Assembly: GCF_020184175.1 (NCBI RefSeq)
Contig: NC_065530.1
Span: forward strand, 63,899,260 to 63,963,259
DNA: 64,000 bases
From: Aphis gossypii
Lineage: Eukaryota; Arthropoda; Insecta; Hemiptera; Aphididae
Direction: 5' to 3'
Position numbers and translations under genes: made by a program. Shown one piece after another: positions 14,701 through 28,500 of this stretch (positions within the stretch are counted from its first letter, which is position 1; every line of letters starts with the position of its first letter). A model generated the notes under the pieces. The model did not search any database. It was not told the origin of the DNA and saw only the letters and a program-made list of their open reading frames with translations.

Positions 14701-14719
14701 GACCACCACCACCACCACC
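14701..14719. repeat. (CCA)n microsatellite
   Basis: Six CCA/ACC units in AT-rich flanks, with no coding context seen. Confidence 0.9.
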
Positions 14720-15755
14720 GCTAGACCCCTCGTGACAATACTCATATTATACGCTATTATCTCGTTATTTCTTATTCTATATAATATTATAATAAATAAT
14801 AATACACTGCTATTGTATTGTATAAGAAAGTTGTTGACTTATTTTTCTTTACCCGTTTTCAACCATACGTTATAGCCCTAACATAACAGCTAGCGTACGG
14901 TCTATAGTTTGTTGTATTATATTATTATGTGAATGTTTGCGTAGTTTCGAATAATATATGTGCACAATAATAATATTATACTCGCGAAATTCTTTTATCC
15001 GAGCCGCCCGGTCCTATTGTAAATAATATGGTCTTAGAAAATTCGACTACCACGTTTGTATCGTCTACACCTGTATGGCGGTGCGCACTTATATATAATT
15101 ACACGAGGAGTAATAATGTAGAGAAAACTAGTCGACTCTACACACACACACAAACATAATAATAAATAAAGGAAAAATAAGCCATAAATTCACGGTACAC
15201 AGGTACCTCCTGGCTCATAGGTACCTATATATAAATGTATGCGGGTGTATAACGTATCATATATAATACAAAAACGAAAAAACGCGTCATATTTCGTTTC
15301 GTATTTAAAGCTAAAACAATAAATCATTTTTAAAAACGCACATGTATTTTATATGTTTCTGCGACCATGGTGCGCCGCAGTGATTTTATTTTTTTGTTTG
15401 GAAACCGTAAAAAAAAAATTAAATCGTGAGGGTCAAAGCACCTATTATATGATGCCATTAATATTATTATAATTTACGACAACTTATAAGTATTTTAACA
15501 ACTAAACGTAACATTTATGATACTATTATTATTAAATAGTTATTGTATGCCGGCTAAAACACAACATAATATGTAGGTTTAAAGTATGCAATTTAATTTG
15601 TGGGGGGGGGATGCATCGATGACTGGTAGGCATGTACTTATTAAAAATAATTATTGGGATAATCATTACGATATAGATTTCAGTTTCCGCATAAATATGA
15701 CGTATTTTATTTTGCGTACTGACACTTATTCTATTATAGAAAAACATTGACTTAC

Positions 15756-15846
15756 TTCATAGGAGTTGGCCACTGAGTGTCGGTCTTGTTTTAGTTGCTC
15801 AAATTTGGATTTGTATTGAAGTAAAGACCGTACGGTTTCTTCCATT
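15756..15846 (-). CDS. Internal coding exon of the same coiled-coil protein (exon 3)
   Basis: On the minus strand the exon follows the acceptor ATTTTTACAG and ends at a consensus GTAAGT donor. It is 91 bases: one base completing the Lys codon begun in exon 2, then 30 codons starting MEETVRSLLQYKSKFEQL and ending SVANSYE in phase 0. Met46, Val50 and Leu53 of the joined peptide continue the a/d heptad spacing of Leu36, Leu39 and Phe43 in exon 2, so the coiled coil runs straight across the splice junction. The other two frames contain stops soon after the junction. The exact phase match, the continued heptads and two good splice sites make this exon pair the firmest call in the window. The next exon must begin in phase 0. 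None was found to the left, so it is probably outside the window. Confidence 0.85.
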
Positions 15847-17079
15847 CTGTAAAAATAATAATAATAATAATGTAATAACTATATTATTATAATATAGGTA
15901 CACCTATATAAAATAAACACAAACATGGAAATCGATAAATTATTGATAAGGAACACGCGCAGCCACATCGTCTGAAAAGTTTATAAATTTTTCGATCTAT
16001 GTATTTTATATTATTATGTTATTTGAATATACATATCCGTATTATAGGCACGGTATGATAATATATAATATATACGGCGCAACGGACAAAATGGAAAATA
16101 TCCGATGGAAGTGTTTTTCACACAGACCTAGGCGCGGTATCGAGGGTGTATATATATTGTTTACAACCTCGACGAAATCGTTGGAGGAGAAAATTGAGAA
16201 GAAATTGAAAACGCATAAAAAAAACAAACCCGTAGCGTTATATTATATACAGTGGCGACGCTGCCGAGCAAAAAAATAAAAAATAAAAGTACGAGATGAC
16301 TATATGGGAATACATAATAATATATAATATATTATATATAAAATCGTCTGGTTATATGCACATGTATATAATATACCAGCGTTATTTATTAAAACGGTCC
16401 CGGGACAGCAGTATCGCATACGCATATACATACATTATATTAAATTTATACATCTATACGCGTGCGGTACAGCCAGCTTCACGACGTCGGACGTGGGTAC
16501 GCGATGATCGTTTTTCTCTTTTTCGAGGGAAACGTAAAAATGTGCGGCATAGTGTGTATAATGCGCATAATGGTTATATTATATAATATACGCGATAGCT
16601 GCCGACGACTCTTATAATTTAAGAAGGGTGCAGGATGAGAAGAAAATATTATAAGAAGTCTAAAAAAAAGACTGTTTTATTTTTCGCACCCTCGCACGAA
16701 ATTATTTAATAATAATATGATAAAAATACGGGTTCGCTCTACCGCAAGTCCGCAAAAGGCGGTGAATTCGAATCGAATATAAAAATACGATAAATATTTA
16801 TCGGCCACTTTTCATAGGTAAGTAAAAGGTATATATAAATATTATGCCGTGCAAAGGCTCGAGTGAATTTCCGCGTACGAATCCATATCATATAATATAG
16901 CTATAGCGCATTGTCGTGAAACTATTTTACGATAATATTATAAAAGTTAAACGTAAAAATCAAAAGCGCATTTGTGACATCCAATATAATAAATCGTGAG
17001 TAACCCTACAGATGTATAATCGAAAATATTCAATTAAAATGTATTATAATATAATAATAAAATATTCACTTTGCGATAA

Positions 17080-17196
17080 TTCGATACACGCTTTGACGAC
17101 GAGGGCGCCGTCGCTGCCTTAGAAAACGGCTCATTAAAATCTGTGAGTCATGTTTTTGCAAATCCCCTCGTCGAAACACCGCTTATTATCGCATAA
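17080..17196 (+). other. GC-rich island with short open frame and nested inverted repeats
   Basis: A GC-rich patch stands out in very AT-rich intron. A 38-codon frame without an initiator Met reads FDDEGAVAALENGSLKS then VSHVFANPLVETPLIIA. A GTGAGT donor-like site lies in the middle, after LKS. The minus strand is also open and preceded by an acceptor-like ACTCACAG. CGACGAGGG (17097-17105) pairs with CCCTCGTCG (17165-17173), and GCCGT (17107-17111) with ACGGC (17126-17130). It could be a cryptic exon, a structured RNA or a conserved regulatory element. The sequence does not decide. Confidence 0.25.
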
Positions 17197-17756
17197 TTAT
17201 ATTTACTGTCATACATGCAAGCACACACACATACATACAGACACCGCAGTATTGTGCACATAAGTATAAATCATTAACGGCCCGCCGGGCGAAATGTTTT
17301 TTTATTATTATTATTACTTTAAAGGACACGCGATATTTTTTTTATTTTGGCGAAGTCGTCGAAAATTGCACTTGTATGTCTACCTATAGGCTATATCTGT
17401 ACTATATTCTCTAAATCCATGTATCCACTGTAAAAGTATTAGTGATTAGAGTTTTCGATCGTGTCACTACATATTTAGATAAATAAAAAAAAAATAATTA
17501 TTATAATGTATTTTTAGGTGTAGAGTAAAATACTGAATAGTTACTATGATTTCTCACTACCATCAACATGATGAATTTATTAGTTTTTTAAAATTTTTTT
17601 AAAATGTTTTATTATATAATATTGCATTTGAATAGGTATAATATTATTGAACAACGGCATCGACATGACAATGTCATAAACAATTATTGTTTCGATGATT
17701 TGATAGATGAATTGTTCGGTTTATCTAACAATAATGGGATATTATAATATGTATAT

Positions 17757-17808
17757 ATACTATACTATACTATACTATTAATACTATATATTATAATATA
17801 GTATTAAT
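17757..17808. repeat. TATAC tandem repeat followed by a perfect AT palindrome
   Basis: About four TATAC units lead into ATTAATACTATA, an eight-base loop, and its exact reverse complement TATAGTATTAAT (17777-17808). The 12-bp stem would form a cruciform or hairpin. Confidence 0.85.
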
Positions 17809-20282
17809 ATCAAATATATTATACGAATTTGTATGAAAACTAATTTATTGTAGTAGATAACTATTAGAGGTATGTATAAGAAACACATTATTTATTACAG
17901 TATTGTTATTATCATCTGAGAATTTATAGTGATACGATTATTTAGTGTTTAAAAAAAAAAATTACAAGTTTTTTAAAAATGTACAACAATTATTCAATAA
18001 ACAATGGGTAATATTTAAAATTTGAAACTTGAATTGAATATAAATTTGTAAAAAAAAAATATTAAAACAGCTTAATTTGTTTTTTTTTTCTATTAAATAA
18101 AACACATTATAATTCATCTCTGCTTCTCAAAAAAAAAAAAAAATGTAAATCGCAAATGGTTGATTAGCTATCAAATATAAGTTATTAATAGTATTGTATC
18201 TACCTATCTATAAGTATAAAAATGGAAAACACATGAATCGATTGTTAAATAGGTACTATTGATTAAATCAATTCTTGTAAAATATTTTCTTAAATGTACT
18301 AATTTATTTTGTTAAACAATATTGCCGTGAGACCCAAAATAAGTAATAAGAGTTACAATGGTTTAACTTTTATTCATAAACAATACTCAAAATTATTTCA
18401 TGCTACACTTGAAACCGACCGAAATTCATTAAATACCATAGGTTTTGCATACACTTTATGGACAAACATGATTTTAAGGACTTCTTCATGTATAGCAGTA
18501 GTATAATATGGACGTTCCAACGGCGGTCTGATGGTTACGTCGTCGCAATAAAACGTAACTAAATAATATATTCGCATTAATAATAATTATTAAAGGTACC
18601 TACACCCGTTTTCTGTGATTTAGGATTTTTATTATTATTATCATCATAATAATCATCGCCACCAACGACGTCGCTTCATGACTGTGATTATTACTGCAGT
18701 CTGTAACCGCGTACCTTAATAATTTATTATTATTATACATGCAGTACAATAATAAAGTCAACGATGGGGTTAATTATCGTTTATTATAATCGAATTTGTG
18801 ATGGGTATACGTGGACCACGCCAAAGTATAAAAGTACCTATCTACCTATTATGCGAAAGTATCAAATCGAGTGCGCATTATTAAATAATTATCCATTCGA
18901 AAATTATAGCCATGCCTCGGGAAAAATCCAATTTAACGATCGAACGTGAATACAGAACCATTTTTTTTTTTTTTAATGCTATTTAAATATACCCCAGTCG
19001 TCATTACTAAATGTAATGTTATAGTTATATTATAAAACAATAAATAATAATGCGTCAATATTTATTTTTTAATAGGTATATGCAGCGTAATTCTCACGTT
19101 GCCATTAAGAACAATAACGATTTACCTGTAGTGGCGTAAAATTAAAATCAATTACGATCATTATTATAATAATTATAGGTGTTGGAAAACAGGTGAATAA
19201 GTGTGTGCAATTAAGAAATAGTGTAATTTACCTCAGTTAATAAGTAACACATTTTTATTGAAATTTAAATCGGCATAATAATATATTTATATATTATTAT
19301 AATATAATGAAGGCGTTTGAAAGAAATAATCTCGAGGCGCGACGTCTCCACCCGACGGAGGCCTCTTCAAATTACACGCTCGAGTTTTTTGACTAAGAAA
19401 GTACATTCGAACTTTGGTTTTCAAAAGTTTTTACTTTCGACGGTTTTTATTCAACATTCTAGTACATTTTAAGAGTGTATAGGACTTTGAACTTTTATGT
19501 GTATATATTGATGGATTTGTTCCATTGTTTGAAAAGTCTTTTGGGTTTCACAATATAGTTATTCGACTTGGAAATAAAAAAAAAACAATACTCACAAATC
19601 CGAGTTTAAAGAAATAATATACGAGTATATATTTTTTTTCATTAAAAGACGAGTTTCATAATTCATATAAAATATATACAATTCAGCATATATTTCATGC
19701 GAGTAAACTATTCTACCAAAAAAAAAAAAAATAATAAAAATAAAAATGGTGTATAGATAATGTATACCAATGTTCTTCCTTCGTTACCAAATCATTATTA
19801 TAAAATAATTCATGTTTGTTGTATTTGTTTGAATTGTTGATTATTATTTGCTATAAATACTTTAAAATAGCGAAATAAATTGCACTTAAATATTAATTTA
19901 TAAATACATTTTTATAATCTCTATACCGAAGCATATAGATAACAGGTTTATGAAAGTATAAACTTTAAACCATTATATATTATGTACCTTTTTAACATGA
20001 CATAGCATTTAGACGAATATATAGTATACATTGTGTAAATAATTTAATTCGTCGTGGATGTCTTGAAAACATTTGGGATTTATATATGTTGCAGGTAATA
20101 AGCTCCACCACAAAGATGGTCCGAATTGACAAAGCGGCATATAAAATATGATACAATTTATTAATTTATATAATTATAATTTAATGTTAAAACACAACAT
20201 AAATAACGAAGCTGTACACGTGCAACGTACTCGAGAGTCCAAGAAGCTTTGATCAATAGCTATATGGTGAACATGCGTATAC

Positions 20283-20301
20283 ATAATAATAATAATAATA
20301 A
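20283..20301. repeat. (AAT)n microsatellite
   Basis: Six or so AAT units in AT-rich sequence. Confidence 0.85.
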
Positions 20302-22139
20302 GTGAGCGATGAGATTATTTACCATCGAATATAAAAATAACAAGACGGACTACGACGGCGTACTATCCGTAGCTATAGACACGCAAAGTTGGGGAAACCT
20401 TTCCCGCCGGTTTAATAATGGTCTGAAGCCTTTTACAACAATATACACAATTGTATATATTATAATATACAAAAGCGGATTTATAGGGGGTGTTTGGGTG
20501 CAATAGCTCTCCCTTACCCATTGATCCGTCGTGCATATGTTTTTGTCATAACAAAGAGTATATTTTTAGGGTTTTATGTTTTTCGAATAAATAAAACTAA
20601 AGAAATAAAAGTCGCTTTTAAGTTGTGGTTCGTTGTTGTTATCCTTCATTACTGAAGTATTAAAATTATGGAAAAAATAAAAAGGTCGTTAGGTTTGGCG
20701 AGTGCTACTGGCTTATAGTGAAGCTCGTTAACAAAATATGCTATATGATAAAAAAATAATAATTTGTCAATGTGGACTTTTCGCAACTTTCTATAATTAT
20801 ATGTAGCGATTTAAACACGGTTTTTTTTAAATCGCCAAACATAAAACGTGTCCAAAAACGGAATAACACATATATATATATATATTATAATACAACTTAA
20901 TAACGTGTAATATTTCCATATCAAGGGATGATTGTATGATAGATACGACTACCTATGATTAATAATTTAAAGGTACGTAAAATAATAATATGTTATTTTT
21001 TTCTGTTTTCGCAACTCATTATTATGCTATTAAAGCCTCGTAAAGTCTCGTAAAATTGTACTATGTTCAACAATTATTTCATATAATTTATCGTGTCTTT
21101 TTACCCTTTGTTGCCGGAAGATGCGTGTTAAAGGTGTTGCCACGGCACGATAACGACTTTGCAAAGTTTTAATTATTCAATTGTCTCAGTCCTCATAATA
21201 CTGCAGCGTACAAGTAGTATAGGCGTATATAGGGTACATTATTAAGTTTCAGACCCCCGGAACGTCAACGATTTAAAGCTCTACGAGCATATATGCAATT
21301 TTGAACGGGAAAGGCGACGGTGGTCTTAGAAATGTGAACTAACAGAAAGGAACAAACCAAATAACTATTCCGACTATCGGTAGATGATAAAAGTATATAT
21401 ATATATGTAATATAGGAATTCGCATATAGAACTATATAACCGTGTTTCCTTACGAATTTCACTGTTGAACATAACGAATAATACCCGCAATGGCATTATA
21501 ATTATATTCAAATAAACATTTTAAATTTAAAACGGAACCTATATTATTATATACATATATAATAATATTCTGTGTACTCAAGGCGGATTTCTATTCTCAC
21601 GGTTATCCGAGGAGAGTCACCATAAAGTAGAAAGTTTTTACTAATACGGGATAACTAGAGACGGTTATTATTTATTTTTACGTCGGATGAGACGAATGCA
21701 ACGGACATTTCAGCGGTTATAGACCGCAAGACATTATGATTTTCCAAATGTATGCAAACACGATGTTTATATCACTATATTATATTGAATATGTCTATCG
21801 TCGTAATGAACGTATGACGACGACGAATCGTAATATATAATTATGATTGAGAATATTAGTAACGGTTTACCAAATTGCATATTATCTTTATTTTGAACAG
21901 AGTTTTCGATGACGATGTCTGAGAAAGCATTGCACAACGATCTACACACATGGTGTACTCGGTAAAATATAATAAATATCTCCAGATACTGCGATAAACT
22001 GTAATCGCTGCAAAGCCGAATTTCCGGTAAACCCATATTATTATATACACCGCGTGCAAGTCGTAAACCGTATACAGAAGGCGCGAGGATGAGCCTAAAC
22101 AAGCCGTACACAATTTAGTCGTTAATATATATATAATAC

Positions 22140-22620
22140 GCGCGAGGTAATCCTTTCAGGGCCCTTCGCCCCGAAACCCCGGCAATAATGTATAGGCATT
22201 GTATGTTTACAGCGAATAAGCGGATGAAACTAGAAAACGCCATCACTACTCCGTGTACATTCGACGGCTTTTTACCGTTCCGGTTCGCGCGAACAGGAAA
22301 TCGACTTCCGGCCGTAGCGGCGGTGGTTTCGCGCGTCTGCGGTTCTACCGCCCGCCAGACAGTCAGCCGTCCGCGACCCGTGTTGTACGGCTATAATAAT
22401 AATAATAATCATGATAATAATACGTGAAAGGCACGAATTGATGCAGCGTATACGACATGGGAATTTTAACCCTTTTACGCGCGGAGCGAGACGACGCGAG
22501 CTTTTGAAATTGGCTCTTTTGTTTGTCCGCCGTTTAGAGGAAAGCACAGCGGTTTACTATCCGGAATTCCAGTTATATTATATATTATATAGGATATCGC
22601 TCAGCGTTGGTCTCCTTAGG
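22140..22620. other. GC/CpG-rich island with overlapping chance-like frames
   Basis: The block from about 22140 to 22520 is far richer in C, G and CpG than its flanks and contains an AAT microsatellite at 22392-22407. Both strands carry open frames of 70-90 codons with Arg-rich, low-information translations and no recognisable domain. A promoter, enhancer or decayed element is as likely as a coding exon. Confidence 0.25.
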
Positions 22621-22951
22621 TGAATTTTATAAGCTACAAATATTATAGCCTTTGGATTTCGTATAGCCAACTTAATATATGTATTTTCAATGTCTTATTA
22701 TATGCTGTGTATTCGGATGAAACAAACGATACATCGCAAAGTAGAAACCAGCGTGAACGAAGTGCAGTACGATACGATTGAACGAAACGCGCTGTATAAA
22801 ATAAAATATTAATATATTGTAATTATATTATTATAATATCGTCGTTCCGCTTGCAGAAGCCGAAACCAGCACGCACAACCGGAAACGCGTCTCCGTGACT
22901 CCGTCGGTCCGTTCTCCCTCTCGATCGCTCGTCTACCACTGACCCCCGCAG

Positions 22952-22995
22952 TGGTTTCGTAAAAATCTACTCATATATAGGTATTGCCATCAGAT
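22952..22995 (+). CDS. Candidate 44-base plus-strand exon (weak)
   Basis: A long pyrimidine-rich acceptor ending ACTGACCCCCGCAG precedes 44 bases that run to the donor GTAAGTTG. Two of three frames are open (GFVKIYSYIGIAIR and WFRKNLLIYRYCHQ). The splice sites are better than almost any other pair on the plus strand, but the peptide is uninformative and no partner exon was found. It could be an untranslated exon of a nested transcript or chance. Confidence 0.2.
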
Positions 22996-23415
22996 GTAAG
23001 TTGTTTACCTATTTATTATGTACATATTATACGTATTTGCGACGACCATATTGTTATCGTCAATCGGCCGTATATTTTATAAATATGTAATAAGGTACTT
23101 ACGATAATATTATACACATACCCTACAGCGTGTATTATACTCAACTGGACATTGTATATTCACTGCGCTTCTCCTACGTACCTAGTCAAAGGTGCAGTAC
23201 AAAAGTACGCACCTAGTCTGACGAGTGTTCGCGGACTGCAATATTGATGTATTATATTGTGAATAACGACTTTTTTTTATTGTAGCAGAGACTGAAATTT
23301 CTTTTAGCATAATATGTTTACTAACGACGTAACCCGACTTTTCCCAGAAAAAAAATAAGAAAACATAAAATGCCATATCGTGTCGGTGTATTTTGGTTTT
23401 AGTGTATCACTCCAT

Positions 23416-23690
23416 ATCACTGACAAATCGAAATCGGTGAACTTCGGTTTGTGAATTGATTCGACCGAGAGTGGCAATCCGTCTGTGAAAGATTGAATAT
23501 AGCGTTATGTATATTTTGAAAAGCGTGGTTAAAATTGCTCTCTAAACTTTTCTCATATCTCCAATAAAAAACTATGACATTTTTGTGAAAATTGTTTGTA
23601 TAGTTTGAAGTCTACAAATTACAAACATACTATCATTTTGTCATACGTTTGAATAACAAACGATTAATTAAATGTTATTTTTTGTTCGCT
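23416..23690 (+). repeat. Dispersed repeat, copy B (plus orientation)
   Basis: Aligns with the reverse complement of 5490-5796 over the whole length, roughly three bases in four by eye. The repeat may extend to about 23960, because the sequence TGGGTCCAGTAGTTTC near 23925 resembles a phrase common in insect transposon tails. That extension is not matched by copy A and is uncertain. Confidence 0.75.
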
Positions 23691-24196
23691 TAAAAAATTC
23701 CATAGAAATACATAAAAGGTCGGCAAAGCCTTTTTTTAATTTTATTTATCTAACCGACGAAAACTTTAAAAATAAACAACAATTATTCTATTTTCCTAAG
23801 CCAAAACGAAACGCACGTGTGAAGTATTCTATAAAAAAACTATATCAGGGTTAAAAAAGAAGCTTTAAACACCCCACGAATCTCAAATAATCTATAGATT
23901 TATTTGTTATTGAATTGGGTCCAGTAGTTTCTTCGATTTTCCGTTAATATTAAACTTATTTTAAATATATTGTAATCGTATAATTTAACATTACAATAAT
24001 TTCTTCAATGCACTTAAAGAATCGGATATTTAGCCATACAAATATTATTATAGGTATACAGCTTAATATTAATAGAAGTTAATACTTAGTAGATACTATA
24101 ATATTACAGCATTCATTAATAATAATTAATAACACATATAATTTAATTATATCACATAATACGAGTATGCCTATACTAATCAGTGGCACGTTCTAT

Positions 24197-24214
24197 ATAT
24201 ATATATATATATAT
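24197..24214. repeat. (TA)n microsatellite
   Basis: Uninterrupted TA run. Confidence 0.85.
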
Positions 24215-25555
24215 ACATTTCGGCTTTTATGCGAATATTCAAAACGACCGCTTTGGTCCTTTCCCATTAAATTTAAATGTAAAAGAACAAAACCAACAAT
24301 TTTCTCTTGGTTGATCTACTTATAATACTTTATTCCTATTTTAGATTATCTCAATATATTATAATAATATGATATAAAAATTTAACATGGTAATGGTTTT
24401 AATATTCTTAAATTAAATTATTAAAATAATATTTTAATTGCAATAAAAAATAATCGCGAAGTGTAAGCGATTTTTTAATCATGATAGACAATGAATAAAA
24501 TAAAAACCAAGAAAAAAAGGATAACATAATAAATCATAATGTGTCTATGCTGTGGCGTTTACTTAGTTGAAATTATCGATTTACTGTGTCTGAGATACAT
24601 TGTGATTTAAATTTAAAGTATTTGTGTGATTGTATAAATATAATATTATATTTAATTTTAATTTATAATAATATAGGTAGTATTAATTATTGATATAAAT
24701 ATTTATATTATTATATCCATATTGACATTAGTTTTTTGATGAAATCCTTGTAATGAAGATAATTTATGCATCATTGTTTATTTATTAAATTACTAATAAC
24801 TAATTAGTTATTGGAAACAAAGACAACACAATCACATGCATATATTTCAATTTATCTAATCATATTCCTAATAATGACAAGAATTATCAATATTCTGGTG
24901 GCCTTCTTGGGTGGGTCGTTATATACACATTAGAGCGTTGCTTTACAAATTTAGTACTCACACAAGTAAGACTTAAAGTTACAGTGCACTTATTGGTTTT
25001 ATTGTATATGTTAAACTTCTATGTGTAGTGTGCACGACTTTGACTTTCATATACTATTATAAAATGGTTAATATTAAACAACTATAAATATGTATGAGGT
25101 ACGAGTATATGTTGCAAGTCAAAAAGGTATTGTAAATTTAAATATTTTATATTCAAGTTATAGCCAGTAAATACAATACAGATAAAGACTATAAAGGCAT
25201 ACATAGTTTTTTTTTTATAAAAAGGTAAATAAAACTTCATATTCTGAAATTAAACTGTTATTTCATAAAATTATTGTTGCTATACAAATCGTTAAAGTTG
25301 AATACAGATAGTTAACGGGGTAAAAGCACAACAATAATTATTAAATATTATATATTTTCAAACTGAGCGAAGCGCTTGTAAAAAGGTATAACAACGCGTT
25401 GGTTAGGATCGTCGATTTTAATTACGGTTATAAATTATTTTTTAACTAAAATCCAATATTCGTTGAAAGCCAATAATACACAACTAAACGTCGCTTCACT
25501 GCCCCTGTGAAATATTTATTGCATTTCAAACATATATAGGGTAATGAAAAATAAT

Positions 25556-25577
25556 CATTATTATTATTATTATTATT
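25556..25577. repeat. (ATT)n microsatellite
   Basis: Seven or so ATT units. Confidence 0.85.
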
Positions 25578-28500
25578 ACTATTACTATTTTTTTATAACG
25601 ATTATTTCATATTAACTTATGTAATGCGAATTCGATCAAATTTAGTACTGCATGTAGAGCTTTGAAAAAAATATACAAATTGTCATTTAATCCTGATAAT
25701 GATTATATAATAGGACCTGTTGGTACGTGCAGGAAATTACATTTCTCAATAAGTTCATGAGGTATAGTGTGTCATAGAGTCTCCGAATTGCCCAATGCTC
25801 AGATTAAAAATATGTAAGTATTAAATGTATAGTTTGCTATAATAAATTCTATTCTTCGTCATCTATGATATAGCTGAGCTGTCCAAAAAAATCACCAAAA
25901 AGTCCTTACTTTCAGAATATATATATTATTATAATGTTATAGTCATGTCTCAAATAATTATAGTGATTATCTATATAATATGCTATTATACACCTAATAA
26001 GAACCCTTCTTTTTTTTTTTTTTTACTATCATGCTATCTCAATTTCACTGTAAGTGATCTATATGATTGGAAAATAATTTGATATTTTTTTTGTACCTAC
26101 AATATTATTGTTTCAATGTAGCGCTCTTGATTGGGAGTGTTTATAATACATACAAATTAAATCACCTAATGTTGATAGGAAGGCACGTAGATTACGTCTC
26201 GTTTATACAGTATACACTCTATACGATAATAGATGTATTTCTATACGAATATGTGGCAACATTAAAGTACACAACAGCCGCGGTAGTCAAGGAAAGGTTA
26301 TTAGACGATTCTTAGAGAAAACCCGAAAATGACCTAACTATAGACTTTGCTTTCTATGGTGGTATTCATAGATGGATTCCTTGATCCAGTAAATCGATAT
26401 AATCAACCAATAGGCAATAAATTACTAGTACTCAGAACTTTCGCTGAAACACTCCTTTTTTGTTAATTCTTGAACTTTGAAGTCTTAATAATTCTTGTGG
26501 TCATGAGATAATAATGGGGATGACTTATTAAGTTTGTTATACTACTTCTTGCAACAGCAAAAATACAATTTTACGCGCTATAATTAAAAACCTCTGCTAA
26601 TTGACAAAAACAATTATCAAGTTAAATACATTTAAAATGTATAACATTTTATAATACACTGGTTTTTTGAAATAAGTCTTATTTATGTTGAGTTTTATTA
26701 ACATCAAAGTGAATTGCAAAGAAAAAAAATTCAGAATAATACGTTTTTATTACTGTGTTCATTTGTGTACCTAATATAATATAATGAAAACTCAAGACTT
26801 CAAACAAATGGAACAAACGAATTGTTATATTCGTGTACTGGTCGATATAGTTTTTATATTTAATTGAATTCTTCATTATGATAATATAATTTTTTTTATT
26901 GAAATATCTTTTATTTCTTATTTATTTACAGTAAAAACTACCTCTTTAAAGTTGTATATCATGTAATTATATTAACTTAATTAAATATTAATAAGAATGA
27001 CATAATGATAACTACAATATGTATTAATTATGTAGGTATAATAGGTACCTACTATTTATTCATAATTTTCCATTACATTTTTATTTCACTGCTTCTATTT
27101 ATTTCTATTATTAAAACTTCATTAATTTTAAGGAAAATTCTATACTATGCGTTTGTTCGAAAATTAACTCAAAGTTTGCGAAAGTTTTCTTTATTAAATT
27201 CTTAATTAAATTAATACCGCATGAATTATTTTACGTAAAACACGCTGGCTCGAACTCGATATTATATAGACGGAAAAAAAAGAAGAAGAAGAAGAATATG
27301 AAATCAATATTCTGTATATATATATAGCCATGATCTGGTTTTTATGTACTCGAAAGACGTCTTTGTCAAGCTATTGTCATGATTTTCAAAAGGATATATA
27401 GTACTTTGTCCGTTGGACGTGTAGTGCACTTCTGCGAGACACCATGCATCCTTAACAAATTTTTATTACAAGTATATATTATTATTTACCTTTGATAATA
27501 AAAATTTATGACTAACGCAAAAGAATAATTTACAAAAATATAATAATTCTGACTAGACAATTCAATTCGTGCACACAACGTGGCACGTGAAATATTATAT
27601 TATTGTCAACAGTAATATTTCACTACGATGTAAGCGCGAACTGCCATTATTAACTATAATAAGTTATAAAAAGGTTTAGGACAGTATGGTACAATGATAA
27701 ATAATGTGTACCTGTTGGACTTGTATTGCTGACAAAAAGCCATTCGAAACATTTAGCGGTTTATTATCCAGAAAAAAATCGTCGTATCACCATAATTGAT
27801 ATTTGTCAAATCAGTCGATTTTTTTTTTTTTAATTATTGATTAACCTATACCGTGTTAATATATTGTTTTTATGTCATAGTTTCTAGATTTTAACATGTA
27901 CAATTTTTATTTAATTAATTTTATTTATATAAAAACAACATCGTTCTATATTGGTGCACATTTTATTAAACTACAAAATATATACAATATACATACATTG
28001 AAAGTGATTGTATTGTGGTATAACACTATAAGTATTTTAATTTTGCACGCGTCAATCATTGCGAACTTATTTTTAAATAAATAGAAAAAGCGGTAGAGTG
28101 AAAAGGCTTTCTTCTAAAGTTAAGTTTACTGTGGGTAAGAGAACATCTAAATATATAATATATTCAAAGTTACGACGGCGGCCGGTTGAAATCGCGTGAG
28201 AGGGCAGGGAAAGATAATTATGTTATTAAGACCGTACAACTTTAGCTGTATGTGCTTATAATCATATTAAGGTGGCGTCAAAAGGCAACCATAATATATA
28301 CGTTTATATAATATTATATTGTGTATACGTAATGGATTTGGCTGAGATCCGTGTTGGCGGCGGACAGTCGCGGAACCAGTAAAGGGTATATAATAATAAT
28401 ATAATAGCATTAATTTGCACCCTAAACAGTAATTACGCCTTACGGTACGGAAGAAGCTCGTTATAGGCTGCACCCGACAAAAGCGATAGTCGTCGTATTC

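Larger units (their letters stand above)
1..15755. other. Downstream intron or intergenic sequence
   Basis: This stretch follows the donor of exon 3 and is probably a third long intron of the same gene. It contains the 1-600 motif cluster, a CA/TA microsatellite at 847-884, a GC-richer block at 3.1-4.1 kb with open frames on both strands, the MITE at 4406-4941, a dispersed repeat at 5490-5796, (TA)n tracts at 5520-5541 and 5890-5912, and GC-richer blocks at 11.7-12.2 and 13.7-14.6 kb. I looked for a minus-strand exon starting in phase 0 and found none that combined splice sites and an open frame. Confidence 0.5.

Noticed and set aside
16740..16775. GAATTCGAATCG, resembling a tRNA T-arm
   Set aside because: No acceptor, D or anticodon arms can be paired.
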